64,000 nucleotides of DNA, from assembly GCA_902167325.1 (NCBI GenBank), contig LR632930.1, positions 5,642,001 through 5,706,000 on the forward strand, read 5' to 3'. Numbering within the stretch: the stretch's first letter is position 1; each line of letters starts with the position of its first letter. Under the pieces are notes generated by a model. The model had not been told where the DNA came from, did not search any database, and saw only the letters and a list, made by a program, of their open reading frames with translations. Source of the stretch: Chitinophaga pinensis (GTDB lineage: Bacteria; Bacteroidota; Bacteroidia; Chitinophagales; Chitinophagaceae). This document shows positions 25,748-34,688 of the stretch, one piece after another. The translations under genes and the position numbers were made by a program.

Positions 25748-26308
25748 ATGACGACACAGGAATTACAGCGCCGCATTGCGTTGTACGACGACGAAGCGGC
25801 TTACCGGGAACTTTTTAACAGGTTCTACAAACCTTTACTCCAATTTGCCACTGCTTTCACCAAATCAGCTGAAGCAGCGGAAGAAGCCGTGTCTGACGTG
25901 TTCATCAACATCTGGGAGCGCCGCCGCCAGCTGGATACCATCGATAACCTGAAAGTATACCTCTACGTTTCCACCCGCAACGCTTCTCTTAAATATCTCC
26001 TCAAACAACAGAAACAAGCCTCCATATCGCTCGACGATCTGGTGATGGAGCCTGAAAGTCCGGCCCCTGACCCCGAGCAGGCCCTCCTCACGGCAGAAAT
26101 GGCCGCCCAGGCACAGCAGGCCATCCAGCAACTGCCTCCCCGCTGCAAGCTGGTGTTCAAGCTCATCCGGGAAGACGGGCTGCGGTACAAAGAAGTGGCC
26201 CAGATCCTGAACATCTCCGTTAAAACGATCGACAACCAGCTGGCCATTGCCCTGCAAAAGATCGGAACGGCGCTGAAGATGAACTTAAAAAAGACGATAA
26301 AAGACTGA
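25748..26308 (+). CDS. ECF-type RNA polymerase sigma factor (FecI/SigW-like)
   Basis: A 186-residue sigma-70 family ECF factor. Region 2 spans about 20-90 (YRELFNRFYKPLLQFATAFTKSAEAAEEAVSDVFINIWERR). Region 4 spans about 120-175 (AIQQLPPRCKLVFKLIREDGLRYKEVAQILNISVKTIDNQLAIALQKI), with its helix-turn-helix. It is the first gene of the polysaccharide locus, immediately followed by a FecR-type anti-sigma gene and SusC with an STN domain. That is the standard Bacteroidota cell-surface signalling arrangement. Confidence 0.95.
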   Translation: MTTQELQRRIALYDDEAAYRELFNRFYKPLLQFATAFTKSAEAAEEAVSDVFINIWERRRQLDTIDNLKVYLYVSTRNASLKYLLKQQKQASISLDDLVMEPESPAPDPEQALLTAEMAAQAQQAIQQLPPRCKLVFKLIREDGLRYKEVAQILNISVKTIDNQLAIALQKIGTALKMNLKKTIKD

Positions 26309-26331
26309 TTACCCGCCTTATACGGATTCCT

Positions 26332-26365
26332 GAAATATTTTTTTGATTTCCCTTTAGTAGATTTT
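26332..26365 (+). promoter_or_regulatory. Candidate ECF-sigma promoter of the fecR-susC operon
   Basis: AAATATTTTTTTG followed by TTTAGTAG and TTTT sits in the 94-bp gap between the sigma and fecR genes. T-rich motifs of this layout recur before fecR genes in Bacteroidota and are taken as autoregulated ECF promoters. The match is from memory and unmeasured. Confidence 0.35.
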
Positions 26366-26402
26366 ACCGGAAACGGGATCTATATGCATAACCACCGACG
26401 TT

Positions 26403-27485
26403 ATGCAAACAGAAGACCGTATATGGGAATTGATAGCCCGGAAATTGTCTGGCGAAGCTTCGCAGGAAGAGCTGCGGGAGCTGGACAATCTTTTGCGCTC
26501 CCATCCGGAGCTGCACATCCCCGTGCAGGCCGTGAACGACCTCTGGCCCCGGAAAGCCCCTGTTAACGATGCTGCCACAGCAGCAGCGTGGGAGCGGCAC
26601 CGGGAGCGGATGCGGCAGGCGGGCATCCCCAACATGGAGCATGCAGCCGAAGAGCCATTCCAGTTAGAAGCAGTACGCCCCCGGCCCTGGAAGCGCTATG
26701 CCGCCTGGGCAGCCGCAGCGGGCATTGTACTCTTTTCCGTAACCTGGCTCATCCGTTCTAAACAGGGCAGTCCGGAAGCGGCAGCCCCCAGCGAAGTATT
26801 CGTTAAATATGGCAATAAAACCCGCGTACAGCTGCCAGACGGTACTACCGTATGGCTCAACGCGGGCAGTAAGCTCACTTACGGGCGCGATTTCGGCAGC
26901 GCCGGCAGAGAAGTGACACTGGCAGGCGAAGGATTCTTCGACGTGGCCAAAGACCCCGAGCGGCCTTTCACCATCCGCACCAGCCGTATGAACATCCGCG
27001 TGCTCGGCACCCGGTTCAACCTGCGTGCTTACCCCAATGATCAATCCTCAGAAGCTGCCCTCCTGCAGGGCAGTATAGAAGTATCCCTCAGCAGCAGGCC
27101 GGCAGAAAGGTTCCTGCTGAAGCCTAATGAGAAAATAGTGGTGCGCGACGAAGCTGCCACCCCGGCCACCGCCCAACAAAAAGAGCGCGAGCCTATTATG
27201 GCCATCCGCGCCCTGCAATATCAGGTGGCAGACAGTAGTCTGGCCGAAACCTCCTGGATGGATAATAAACTGGTGTTTACCGATGAGCCGTTCACCGCAG
27301 TGGCACTCAAAATGGAACGCTGGTACAATATCCCCATCCGGTTTAAAGATGCGGAAACGGCCCAATTGCGCTTCACCGGCTCGTTTGAGAAAGAGTCGGT
27401 TGAGCAGGCCCTCCGCGCACTGGCAATTACGGCGCCATTCCAGTACAGTATTGAAGCAACCGAAATTATTATTTCACGTGACTGA
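26403..27485 (+). CDS. FecR-family anti-sigma factor
   Basis: A 360-residue inner-membrane anti-sigma regulator. The cytoplasmic N-terminal domain (about 1-75; IWELIARKLSGEASQEELRELDNLL) is followed by a transmembrane helix near 98-117 (YAAWAAAAGIVLFSVTWLI). A periplasmic FecR domain spans about 130-235 (GNKTRVQLPDGTTVWLNAGSKLTYGRDF). A C-terminal DUF4974 domain (NKLVFTDEPFTAVALKMERWYNIPIRF to the end) probably contacts the STN domain of the SusC partner. It is expected to hold the adjacent sigma factor until the transporter signals substrate. Confidence 0.95.
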   Translation: MQTEDRIWELIARKLSGEASQEELRELDNLLRSHPELHIPVQAVNDLWPRKAPVNDAATAAAWERHRERMRQAGIPNMEHAAEEPFQLEAVRPRPWKRYAAWAAAAGIVLFSVTWLIRSKQGSPEAAAPSEVFVKYGNKTRVQLPDGTTVWLNAGSKLTYGRDFGSAGREVTLAGEGFFDVAKDPERPFTIRTSRMNIRVLGTRFNLRAYPNDQSSEAALLQGSIEVSLSSRPAERFLLKPNEKIVVRDEAATPATAQQKEREPIMAIRALQYQVADSSLAETSWMDNKLVFTDEPFTAVALKMERWYNIPIRFKDAETAQLRFTGSFEKESVEQALRALAITAPFQYSIEATEIIISRD

Positions 27486-27548
27486 TTAAAACCAAAAGCT
27501 AAACTCACCCGTATGCCAATTTCCAACACTACCTAGCAGAAAAGCAGA

Positions 27549-27633
27549 AGGGCGAGGCTCCGTTTGCACCGGAACCCCGCCCTGGATCGAACATGTTAAC
27601 GGCAGCTACCAGCCTGGTAAGCTGAGGGCTGCC
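27549..27633 (+). other. Structured leader between fecR and susC
   Basis: Two hairpins occupy the 179-nt gap. The first is 27549-27562 with 27570-27583, a 14-position stem with two A-C mismatches. The second is 27601-27606 with 27628-27633 around an inner TACCA/TGGTA hairpin. Neither is followed by a T-run, so they are not ordinary terminators. They may set the ratio of SusC to FecR expression by stabilising a processed 5' end. Confidence 0.5.
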
Positions 27634-27664
27634 CATTATCCAACCCGTTTCAATGTAAAAATAT

Positions 27665-30600
27665 ATGAAAAAGAGCAGGATTTTTCCCGGGCTCCCGGGA
27701 AAACATTTCCTATTAAAGCTTGCTGTTATGATGAAACTGACGGCTGCCATCCTGTTAACCGGCTTCCTCCACGTTTCCGCCGGGGTTTATTCGCAGGATA
27801 GGATCACACTTCATATGAAGTCCGCCGATCTGAGAAAAGTGCTGAACGCCATCGAACAGAAATCCGGTTACCGGTTCCTGTACCATGAAAATCTGCTGAA
27901 CGCAATGAAACGGGTCGATGTATCTGCCGAAAATGCCGATGTACTCTCCGTGATGGAACGTATGCTGCAGTTTTCCCCGCTGGCATTTGAACTCGTAAAC
28001 GAGCGCCTGATCGTGCTGAAAAGAAAGCCCACCGCCGAAGCCATGGCCCCCGTTACAGGCCGTGTGACCGGTTCAGACGGTGCGCCCATCCCCGGTGCCG
28101 CCATCCGTATCAAAGGCACTTCCTTAGGCACCATTACCGACGCTACCGGTATGTTTTCCATTAACGCCCCCAAAGGCTCGGTACTCCAGATCACTTTCAT
28201 TGGTTACACCCCGCAGGAAGTGACCGTGGGCGACCAGAACGTCATCAACATCACCCTTGCCGTGGCGCAGGAACAGCTGGAGCAGGTGGTCGTGATCGGC
28301 TATGGCACCGCCCAGAAGCGCGACCTCACCGGTTCCATCGTATCCATTAAAGGCAGCGAAGTGGCAGACAAGCCCTCCGCCAACCCCCTCAGCTCCCTCC
28401 AGGGCAAGGTACCAGGTCTCATCATCGTAAACAACGGCCGGATGAACGCTGAACCCGACATACGCATCCGTGGTACTAACACCATCAATGGCGTAAAACC
28501 CATCTTTGTGGTAGACGGGATCATCAACGACAATATCAACTTCCTCAACCCCGCCGATATCGAAACTTTCGACGTGCTGAAAGACCCCTCCTCCCTCGCC
28601 ATCTTCGGCGTACGCGGAGCCAACGGGGTTATCACCATCACCACCAAAAAGGCGAAAGCAGGCCAAACCGTCATCAACCTCAACTCCACCGTGGGTATCA
28701 AGAAGGTGGTGGACCGCATCAAAGTGGCAGATGCCGCGCAGTTCAAAACCATGTTCAACGAACAGCTGGCTAACCAGGGCAACCCCGCCTACGATTACTC
28801 CAACTGGCAGGGTAATACCAACTGGCAGGATGAGATCTTCCAGGACGGTATCCTCAACTACAACAACCTCAGCATCAGCAACGCCACGGAGAAGAACAAA
28901 CTCTACGTGGGCATGGGCTACACTACCGAACAAGGCCTTATCAAACACGAAAAGCTGCAGAAGATCACCATCAATATGAACGATGAGCTGCAGGTAACCA
29001 AAGCCCTGAAGTTCGGGGTAAGCTTCTCCGGCTACCGCGCGCAGCTGCCCGTTACCAAAGATGTGGGAGGTGCCATCACCGCAGCCCCCATCGCTCCGGT
29101 GTATAACGACGAATATGGCTTGTATCACACCATGCCCAGCTTCCAGCGCGCACAGGTGTTCAACCCCATGTACGATGTAGAACTGCGGAAGAATATTGCA
29201 CACAACATCGAGTACCGCGCATTGGGCAGCGTGTTCGCTGAACTGAAACTGTTCCGCGACCTCACGTTCCGTTCCTCTTTCTACGTGGATTACGGGTTCA
29301 ATAACAACCGGTCGTTCACCCCCACCATTACCTTCTACAATCCGGAACTCACTTCCCGCCGCGATTCTGTGGTGAAAACCGCTTCCATCAATCAGGAACA
29401 GAACATCTACACCAAAGTACAAAGCGATTACCTGCTTACTTATAAACGCTCCTTCGGGCATCACAACCTCACGGCGCTGGCTGGCTTCACTACTTACTAT
29501 AACTCTTACGAGAATACAAAGGCCAGCGTACAGCAGCAGAAAGGCCGCACCATCCCCCACAATCACCGCTACTGGTTCGCCAACAGCGATATGGGTGATG
29601 GAACGACACTCCGTGGCAGCGGCCAGGCATGGGATATGGCTACACTTTCCTACCTCTTCCGTGGCCTGTACAACTACAAAAACAAATACCTGCTGAATGC
29701 CTCTTACCGGCTGGACGGTTCCAACGCTTTCCAGGCACTGGGTAACCAATGGCAGCACTTTGCTGCGGCAGGCGTGGCCTGGGTGGCCAGCGAAGAGCCT
29801 TTCCTGAAAGATGCCTCGTGGGTGGAATACCTCAAGATCAAAGGCAGCTACGGCGTACTGGGTAACCAGAACGTGGGCGACCGCCGCTATCCCGCATGGC
29901 CCAGCCTTACCGGCGCCAACTCCGGCGTGTTCGGCGAAAACATCGTGGTAGCCCTGCAGCCTGAATACTTCGTTGCCAAAGATCTGCACTGGGAAACTGC
30001 CCGCTCATGGGAAGCCGGTTTCGAGATCACCACACTGGGCAACCGCCTCCGTGCAGAAGCCAACTATTACAACAAGCTCACGAAAGACATCCTCGTGATC
30101 CTCCCTTCCACCGGTGTATCCGGCGGCGTGGGTGAAATGAAGAACGCAGGCACCGTGTCTAACAAAGGGTTTGAACTGATGCTGAACTGGAACGATAAGA
30201 TCAGCAAAGACTGGAGCTACAGCATCGGCGGTAACCTCACCACCATCAAAAACAAAGTGGAAGCCCTCAACCGCAAAGGCTTCAACATCATCTCCGACCC
30301 CTCATGGACGCAGGAAGGCTACCCCATCGGGTACTTCTACGGCTATATCCACGATGGTATTTACCAGACGCAGGAAGAGATCATGAAATCGCCCGTGAGC
30401 GAACTGGGAGAAGTGAAAACCGGAGATATCAAATACCGTGACGTGAATAAAGACGGTAAGATCAATACCGACGACCGTACCATGATCGGCAACCCCACAC
30501 CCGATTTCACGTATGGCATTGCGGCTACCATCAGCTACAAACAACTCGATCTCGGTGTGGAAGGACAGGGCGTATATGGTAATGAGATATTCCGGAACTG

Positions 30601-30982
30601 GGGTAAGATCAGCACCTTCACCCAAACCAACTATCCCACTTACCGCCTCGACCGCTGGCATGGTGTGGGCACTTCCAACTGGGAGCCTATCCTCCATACC
30701 GGCCGTGGTAACAACACGCTCAATTCCACTTACAATATCGAAGACGGCAGTTACTTCCGCATCCGCAACCTCCAGCTGGGTTACAGCTTCACCAAAGCAC
30801 AGCTGCAGCGGCTGAACATGCAATCGCTGCGCGTGTTCGTAAACGCACAGAACGTGAAAACGTTCAAACGCAATTCCGGATACACGCCTGAGTTCGGAGG
30901 AACCTCCACATCGTTCGGGGTAGACAACGGATCTTATCCGCTGCCTGCCATCTATTCCTTCGGCGTCAACCTTAACTTTTAA
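27665..30982 (+). CDS. SusC/RagA-family TonB-dependent transporter with STN domain
   Basis: A 1105-residue outer-membrane oligosaccharide transporter. Long signal sequence; STN signalling domain at about 45-120 (ITLHMKSADLRKVLNAIEQKSGYRFLYHENLL); carboxypeptidase-regulatory-like domain at about 125-205 (VTGRVTGSDGAPIPGAAIRIKGTSLGTITDATG). The SusC signature EQVVVIGYGTAQKRDLTGSI, the plug domain and a large beta-barrel ending in SFGVNLNF follow. The STN domain marks it as a transducing receptor, matching the FecR/sigma pair upstream. It works with the SusD lipoprotein 11 bp downstream. Confidence 0.97.
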   Translation: MKKSRIFPGLPGKHFLLKLAVMMKLTAAILLTGFLHVSAGVYSQDRITLHMKSADLRKVLNAIEQKSGYRFLYHENLLNAMKRVDVSAENADVLSVMERMLQFSPLAFELVNERLIVLKRKPTAEAMAPVTGRVTGSDGAPIPGAAIRIKGTSLGTITDATGMFSINAPKGSVLQITFIGYTPQEVTVGDQNVINITLAVAQEQLEQVVVIGYGTAQKRDLTGSIVSIKGSEVADKPSANPLSSLQGKVPGLIIVNNGRMNAEPDIRIRGTNTINGVKPIFVVDGIINDNINFLNPADIETFDVLKDPSSLAIFGVRGANGVITITTKKAKAGQTVINLNSTVGIKKVVDRIKVADAAQFKTMFNEQLANQGNPAYDYSNWQGNTNWQDEIFQDGILNYNNLSISNATEKNKLYVGMGYTTEQGLIKHEKLQKITINMNDELQVTKALKFGVSFSGYRAQLPVTKDVGGAITAAPIAPVYNDEYGLYHTMPSFQRAQVFNPMYDVELRKNIAHNIEYRALGSVFAELKLFRDLTFRSSFYVDYGFNNNRSFTPTITFYNPELTSRRDSVVKTASINQEQNIYTKVQSDYLLTYKRSFGHHNLTALAGFTTYYNSYENTKASVQQQKGRTIPHNHRYWFANSDMGDGTTLRGSGQAWDMATLSYLFRGLYNYKNKYLLNASYRLDGSNAFQALGNQWQHFAAAGVAWVASEEPFLKDASWVEYLKIKGSYGVLGNQNVGDRRYPAWPSLTGANSGVFGENIVVALQPEYFVAKDLHWETARSWEAGFEITTLGNRLRAEANYYNKLTKDILVILPSTGVSGGVGEMKNAGTVSNKGFELMLNWNDKISKDWSYSIGGNLTTIKNKVEALNRKGFNIISDPSWTQEGYPIGYFYGYIHDGIYQTQEEIMKSPVSELGEVKTGDIKYRDVNKDGKINTDDRTMIGNPTPDFTYGIAATISYKQLDLGVEGQGVYGNEIFRNWGKISTFTQTNYPTYRLDRWHGVGTSNWEPILHTGRGNNTLNSTYNIEDGSYFRIRNLQLGYSFTKAQLQRLNMQSLRVFVNAQNVKTFKRNSGYTPEFGGTSTSFGVDNGSYPLPAIYSFGVNLNF

Positions 30983-30993
30983 ACTGCCGCAAC

Positions 30994-32487
30994 ATGAAAA
31001 AAATCATTCTTCCCATATTCATGCTCAGCATCGGTATAGCAGGCTGCAGCAAATTCCTTGAACGCAAACCATTAGGCCAGTATACGCAGGACGATCTGGG
31101 GCTTAGCGCCCTCGAAAGCCAGGTAATGGCCATCTACGCGGGGCTGCGCACCGAAGGCTGCTCCGGTGTAAAGTTCGGCGCCGTACACAGCATCCGGTCA
31201 GATGATGCCATGAAAGGCAGCATCGCCAGCGACGGCGTGCCTGCAGAACAGATGTTCGATGATTTCAATTACCTGAGAGACTTCTGGCTGCTGAACGATT
31301 ACTGGGGCGATCATTACAAGCTGGTAAAGCTCTGCAACGATGTGATCGGGGCGGTAGATAAGATATCCGATCCCAAACCGGCAGAGCGCGTGAACCGTGC
31401 AGAGGCCAAATTCATCCGTGCCTACGCTTACTTCAACCTTGTTCGCGCTTTCGGTGACATTCCCAAGATCGATTTCATGGTAACCAATACCGCGGAAGGC
31501 AACGTGCCCAAGAAGCCCGTAGCCGAGATCTACGCCCTCATTGATGCCGACCTTACAGAAGCCGGCACCGTGCTCCCCGCTGCATGGGAACCTACCTACA
31601 TCGGGCGTTCCACCAAGTGGGCCGCGAAAGCACTGCACGCCAAAACATGGATGACACGTGGCAACTGGGGTTCTGCACTGGGCGCCTGCCGGGAGATCAT
31701 CAACTCCAATACTTACAGATTATATGAGCCTTACTGGAAGGTATTCACCGAAGAAGGAGAAAACAACATAGAATCGATCTTCGAGATTCAGGCGCTGTAC
31801 AACGCCACGCAGGACTACGGCATCCAGTACGCCAACTACCAGGGCGTACGCGGCTCCGGCAGCTGGGATCTTGGCTGGGGATGGAACCTGCCTACAGAGA
31901 ACCTCTACAATGCTTTCGAAGCTGGCGACCCTCGCAGAGAATATACCTGCATGGCCAACAACGCCCCCGATCCTTACGGCATCAACGGTACCATTACTTC
32001 ACAGGCAGGGTTAACCGGCCAATGGTACAACCGTAAAGCATATACGCACCCCAACATCCGCAACAGCATGGGCGGCGGTGTTCCCCGCGCAGGGCGCTGG
32101 CTTAACATGCGCATTATCCGGTATGCCGATGTACTGCTCTGGGCAGCAGAAGCTGCCAACGAACTGGGCGGTGCCGCCAATACCACCGATGCATTGAACT
32201 GGCTGGAAATGATCCGTGCCCGTGCACGCCAGGGCGCTCCTGCAGGTACATTACCCAAAGTAGAAACCACGGTACAGACAGAACTGCGGGAGAAGATCCG
32301 GCACGAGAGAAGAGTGGAATTTGGTATGGAACACGAGCGCTTCTACGACCTGGTACGCTGGGGCATTGCAGAAGATGTATTTGCACAGCTGGGTAAAAAC
32401 TACCAGCCCCGCAACCGCTACCTGCCCATTCCCCAGCCGGAAATCGACAAGTCCGGCGGTGTGCTGAAGCAGAATCCTGATTATTGA
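30994..32487 (+). CDS. SusD/RagB-family nutrient-binding lipoprotein
   Basis: A 497-residue surface lipoprotein that caps SusC and captures oligosaccharide. Lipobox IAGCSKFLE near residue 18. The tetratricopeptide-like SusD N-terminal part includes NRAEAKFIRAYAYFNLVRAFGDIPKI. The C-terminal part includes MRIIRYADVLLWAAEAANELGG and IRHERRVEFGMEHERFYDLVRWG, both standard SusD blocks. It ends KSGGVLKQNPDY. Directly downstream of SusC. Confidence 0.97.
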   Translation: MKKIILPIFMLSIGIAGCSKFLERKPLGQYTQDDLGLSALESQVMAIYAGLRTEGCSGVKFGAVHSIRSDDAMKGSIASDGVPAEQMFDDFNYLRDFWLLNDYWGDHYKLVKLCNDVIGAVDKISDPKPAERVNRAEAKFIRAYAYFNLVRAFGDIPKIDFMVTNTAEGNVPKKPVAEIYALIDADLTEAGTVLPAAWEPTYIGRSTKWAAKALHAKTWMTRGNWGSALGACREIINSNTYRLYEPYWKVFTEEGENNIESIFEIQALYNATQDYGIQYANYQGVRGSGSWDLGWGWNLPTENLYNAFEAGDPRREYTCMANNAPDPYGINGTITSQAGLTGQWYNRKAYTHPNIRNSMGGGVPRAGRWLNMRIIRYADVLLWAAEAANELGGAANTTDALNWLEMIRARARQGAPAGTLPKVETTVQTELREKIRHERRVEFGMEHERFYDLVRWGIAEDVFAQLGKNYQPRNRYLPIPQPEIDKSGGVLKQNPDY

Positions 32488-32508
32488 TCCCATTAAACGA
32501 CCACCATC

Positions 32509-33333
32509 ATGTTTATCCATAAATTCCTCCTCACCATATGCATCGCCGCGGCAGGGCTTGCCTCCTGCCAGAAAATGGAAAGGCCGGCATTGGTTATCAT
32601 TCCGGACGATACGGCAAAGCTGAACGGTCCGCTCCAGCGCAACCTCTGGTTCGAGAACAGCGCTATCGACAGCATTTATTATGAAAAAGGCGTACCTACC
32701 AACGTCACTTATGCAGATGGCGTTCATGGCAAAGCCTACAAAGGCGCCTCCAATGCCATGATGGTATATGGCGCCGGTTCAAAGATCGGCTCCATGACGA
32801 GCTTCACCGTAGCCTTCTGGATCAATACCCAGAAGCATACCGGCGGTGCGCAGACCGTGTTCGTATTAGGCCGCTCCTCCGATTTCTGGGGCAACATGTT
32901 CGCCCTCATAGAAGGTAATGGTGATGCGGCAGACAACTCCATGCTGCTGAAGTTCAAGTTTGCAGACAACTGGGTGGAGTTCAATAACAACAACGGCGTT
33001 AACCGCCTGCCCGATATGTATGGCAAATGGCGACACCTCGCTTTCCGCTACGATGCCGCTACTTCCGTATTCAGTGCTTTCCTCGATGGCAATAAGATAG
33101 CCCTGCCCGCAGGGGTTGCCAACCGGGTGAAGAACAACCAGCCGCTGGGACCATTGGAGTTCAAAGACCCCATGAAGTTCGTGATCGGCGGCTTCCAGCA
33201 ACATGCCGGTGTGTTCAGCACTACGGTAGACGGCTGGATGCAGCGCTATTCCGGTATGCTCGACCAGTTTAAAGTATATACCGTTGCCATCCCTGATGCC
33301 GACGTTACATCATTATTCACCAACAAACGTTAG
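32509..33333 (+). CDS. LamG/concanavalin-A-like lectin lipoprotein
   Basis: A 274-residue lipoprotein with lipobox GLASCQK near residue 20. From about residue 70 on it has a LamG (laminin-G-like jelly-roll) pattern: GKAYKGASNAMMVYGAGSKIGSMTSFTVAFWINTQ, KWRHLAFRYDAATSVFSAFLDGNKIAL, GWMQRYSGMLDQFKVY. In PULs, proteins at this position (SusE/F or SGBP-like) help bind the glycan at the surface. That role is inferred from position, 21 bp after susD. Confidence 0.85.
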   Translation: MFIHKFLLTICIAAAGLASCQKMERPALVIIPDDTAKLNGPLQRNLWFENSAIDSIYYEKGVPTNVTYADGVHGKAYKGASNAMMVYGAGSKIGSMTSFTVAFWINTQKHTGGAQTVFVLGRSSDFWGNMFALIEGNGDAADNSMLLKFKFADNWVEFNNNNGVNRLPDMYGKWRHLAFRYDAATSVFSAFLDGNKIALPAGVANRVKNNQPLGPLEFKDPMKFVIGGFQQHAGVFSTTVDGWMQRYSGMLDQFKVYTVAIPDADVTSLFTNKR

Positions 33334-33342
33334 ACCGCAACC

Positions 33343-34686
33343 ATGCTTAAGCCCCTACTCTGGGCCTTCCTGTTAACGGGTAGCCTGTCGTCCTGCTCCG
33401 GCAAGGGCGACGGTGCTCCCGCACCAGGGAACGGACCCGTAAAGGACACGGCCGACAAATTCCCGCGTATCTCCCGCGAAGCCCTGCTCACCAAAGTGCA
33501 GCAGCAAACCTTCAAATACTTCTGGGACTTCGGGCATCCTGAAAGCGGTCTTTCCCGCGAGCGCAACACTTCCGGCGATATCGTTACCTCCGGCGGCTCC
33601 GGCTTCGGGGTGATGGCCATTATAGCAGGCGTTCACCGCCAGTTCATTACCCGCACCGAAGGCCTGGCCCGGCTGAAGAAGATGACAACATTTCTAAAAA
33701 CCAAAGCCGTTGCCTACCACGGCGCCTTCCCCCACTGGCTCAACGGCGCCAGCGGCGCCACCGTACCATTCAGCCCCAACGACAATGGTGCCGACCTCGT
33801 AGAAACTTCTTATCTCATTCAGGGCCTGCTCTGCGCCCGCCAGTACTTTAACGGTGCCGGAGCAGAAGAAGCCGCACTCCGGCAGGATGTCAACGATATC
33901 TGGCGCGCTGTGGAGTGGAACTTCTTCCGTAAAAACGGGGAACAGAAGCTCTACTGGCACTGGAGTGCAGATAAAGGCTGGGCCATGAACATGCCCATCG
34001 CAGGCTGGAACGAATGCCTCATCACCTACGTGCTGGCAGCAGCATCCCCCACCCACGCCATCCCCAGATCGGTATACGACGAAGGATGGGCGCGCAACGG
34101 CGCCATGCGCAGCAACAAGGTGTATTACAATCATACCCTCCCGCTGGGTCCTGATTACGGCGGCCCGCTCTTCTTCGCCCACTATTCCTTCCTCGGACTC
34201 GATCCTAATGGTCTGAAAGATGCTTATGGCGATTACTGGGAGCAGAACACCCGCCACGCCCTCATCAACTGGAACTATTGTAAGGCCGATCCGCAGGCGC
34301 GCGGGTACTCCGACAAAATATGGGGTCTCACCGCCAGCGATATCAAAGACGGGTACACCGCCAGCTCACCCACAAACGATGTTGGCGTGATCGCTCCCAC
34401 GGCTGCACTCGCATCTTTTCCGTACACGCCTGAACAATCGGGCATGGCTTTGGATTATTTCTATTACAAGCTGGGCGATAAGCTCTGGAAAGAATACGGG
34501 TTCATTGATGCCTTTGCACCCAAAACCGGCTGGTATGCCAATTCTTTCCTCGCCATCGACCAGGGCCCAATTATTGTGATGATAGAAAACCACCGCAGCA
34601 AATTGTTCTGGCAACTGTTCATGAGCTGTCCTGAGGTGCAGACGGGATTGACCAATTTAGGGTTTCAAAGCCCGCATATCCGGTAA
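33343..34686 (+). CDS. Glucoamylase-like lipoprotein, probable GH144 endo-beta-1,2-glucanase
   Basis: A 447-residue lipoprotein (lipobox LSSCSG). It has the glycoamylase-like (alpha/alpha)6 pattern: QQQTFKYFWDFGHPESGLSRERN, VTSGGSGFGVMAIIAGVHRQFITR, FPHWLNG, ETSYLIQGLLCARQYF, WGLTASDIKDGY, FIDAFAPKTGWYANSFLAIDQGPIIVMIENHRS. This family contains the GH144 endo-beta-1,2-glucanases characterised from Chitinophaga, so a beta-1,2-glucan substrate is likely but not proven. It lies between the LamG and GH43 genes of the PUL, with gaps of 9 and 2 bp. Confidence 0.85.
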   Translation: MLKPLLWAFLLTGSLSSCSGKGDGAPAPGNGPVKDTADKFPRISREALLTKVQQQTFKYFWDFGHPESGLSRERNTSGDIVTSGGSGFGVMAIIAGVHRQFITRTEGLARLKKMTTFLKTKAVAYHGAFPHWLNGASGATVPFSPNDNGADLVETSYLIQGLLCARQYFNGAGAEEAALRQDVNDIWRAVEWNFFRKNGEQKLYWHWSADKGWAMNMPIAGWNECLITYVLAAASPTHAIPRSVYDEGWARNGAMRSNKVYYNHTLPLGPDYGGPLFFAHYSFLGLDPNGLKDAYGDYWEQNTRHALINWNYCKADPQARGYSDKIWGLTASDIKDGYTASSPTNDVGVIAPTAALASFPYTPEQSGMALDYFYYKLGDKLWKEYGFIDAFAPKTGWYANSFLAIDQGPIIVMIENHRSKLFWQLFMSCPEVQTGLTNLGFQSPHIR

Positions 34687-34688
34687 TT

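Noticed and set aside
28124-29989. 621-codon open frame on the minus strand
   Set aside because: It lies entirely opposite the SusC gene, has no domain pattern and a His/Val/Gly-rich composition typical of an antisense shadow of GC-rich coding sequence.
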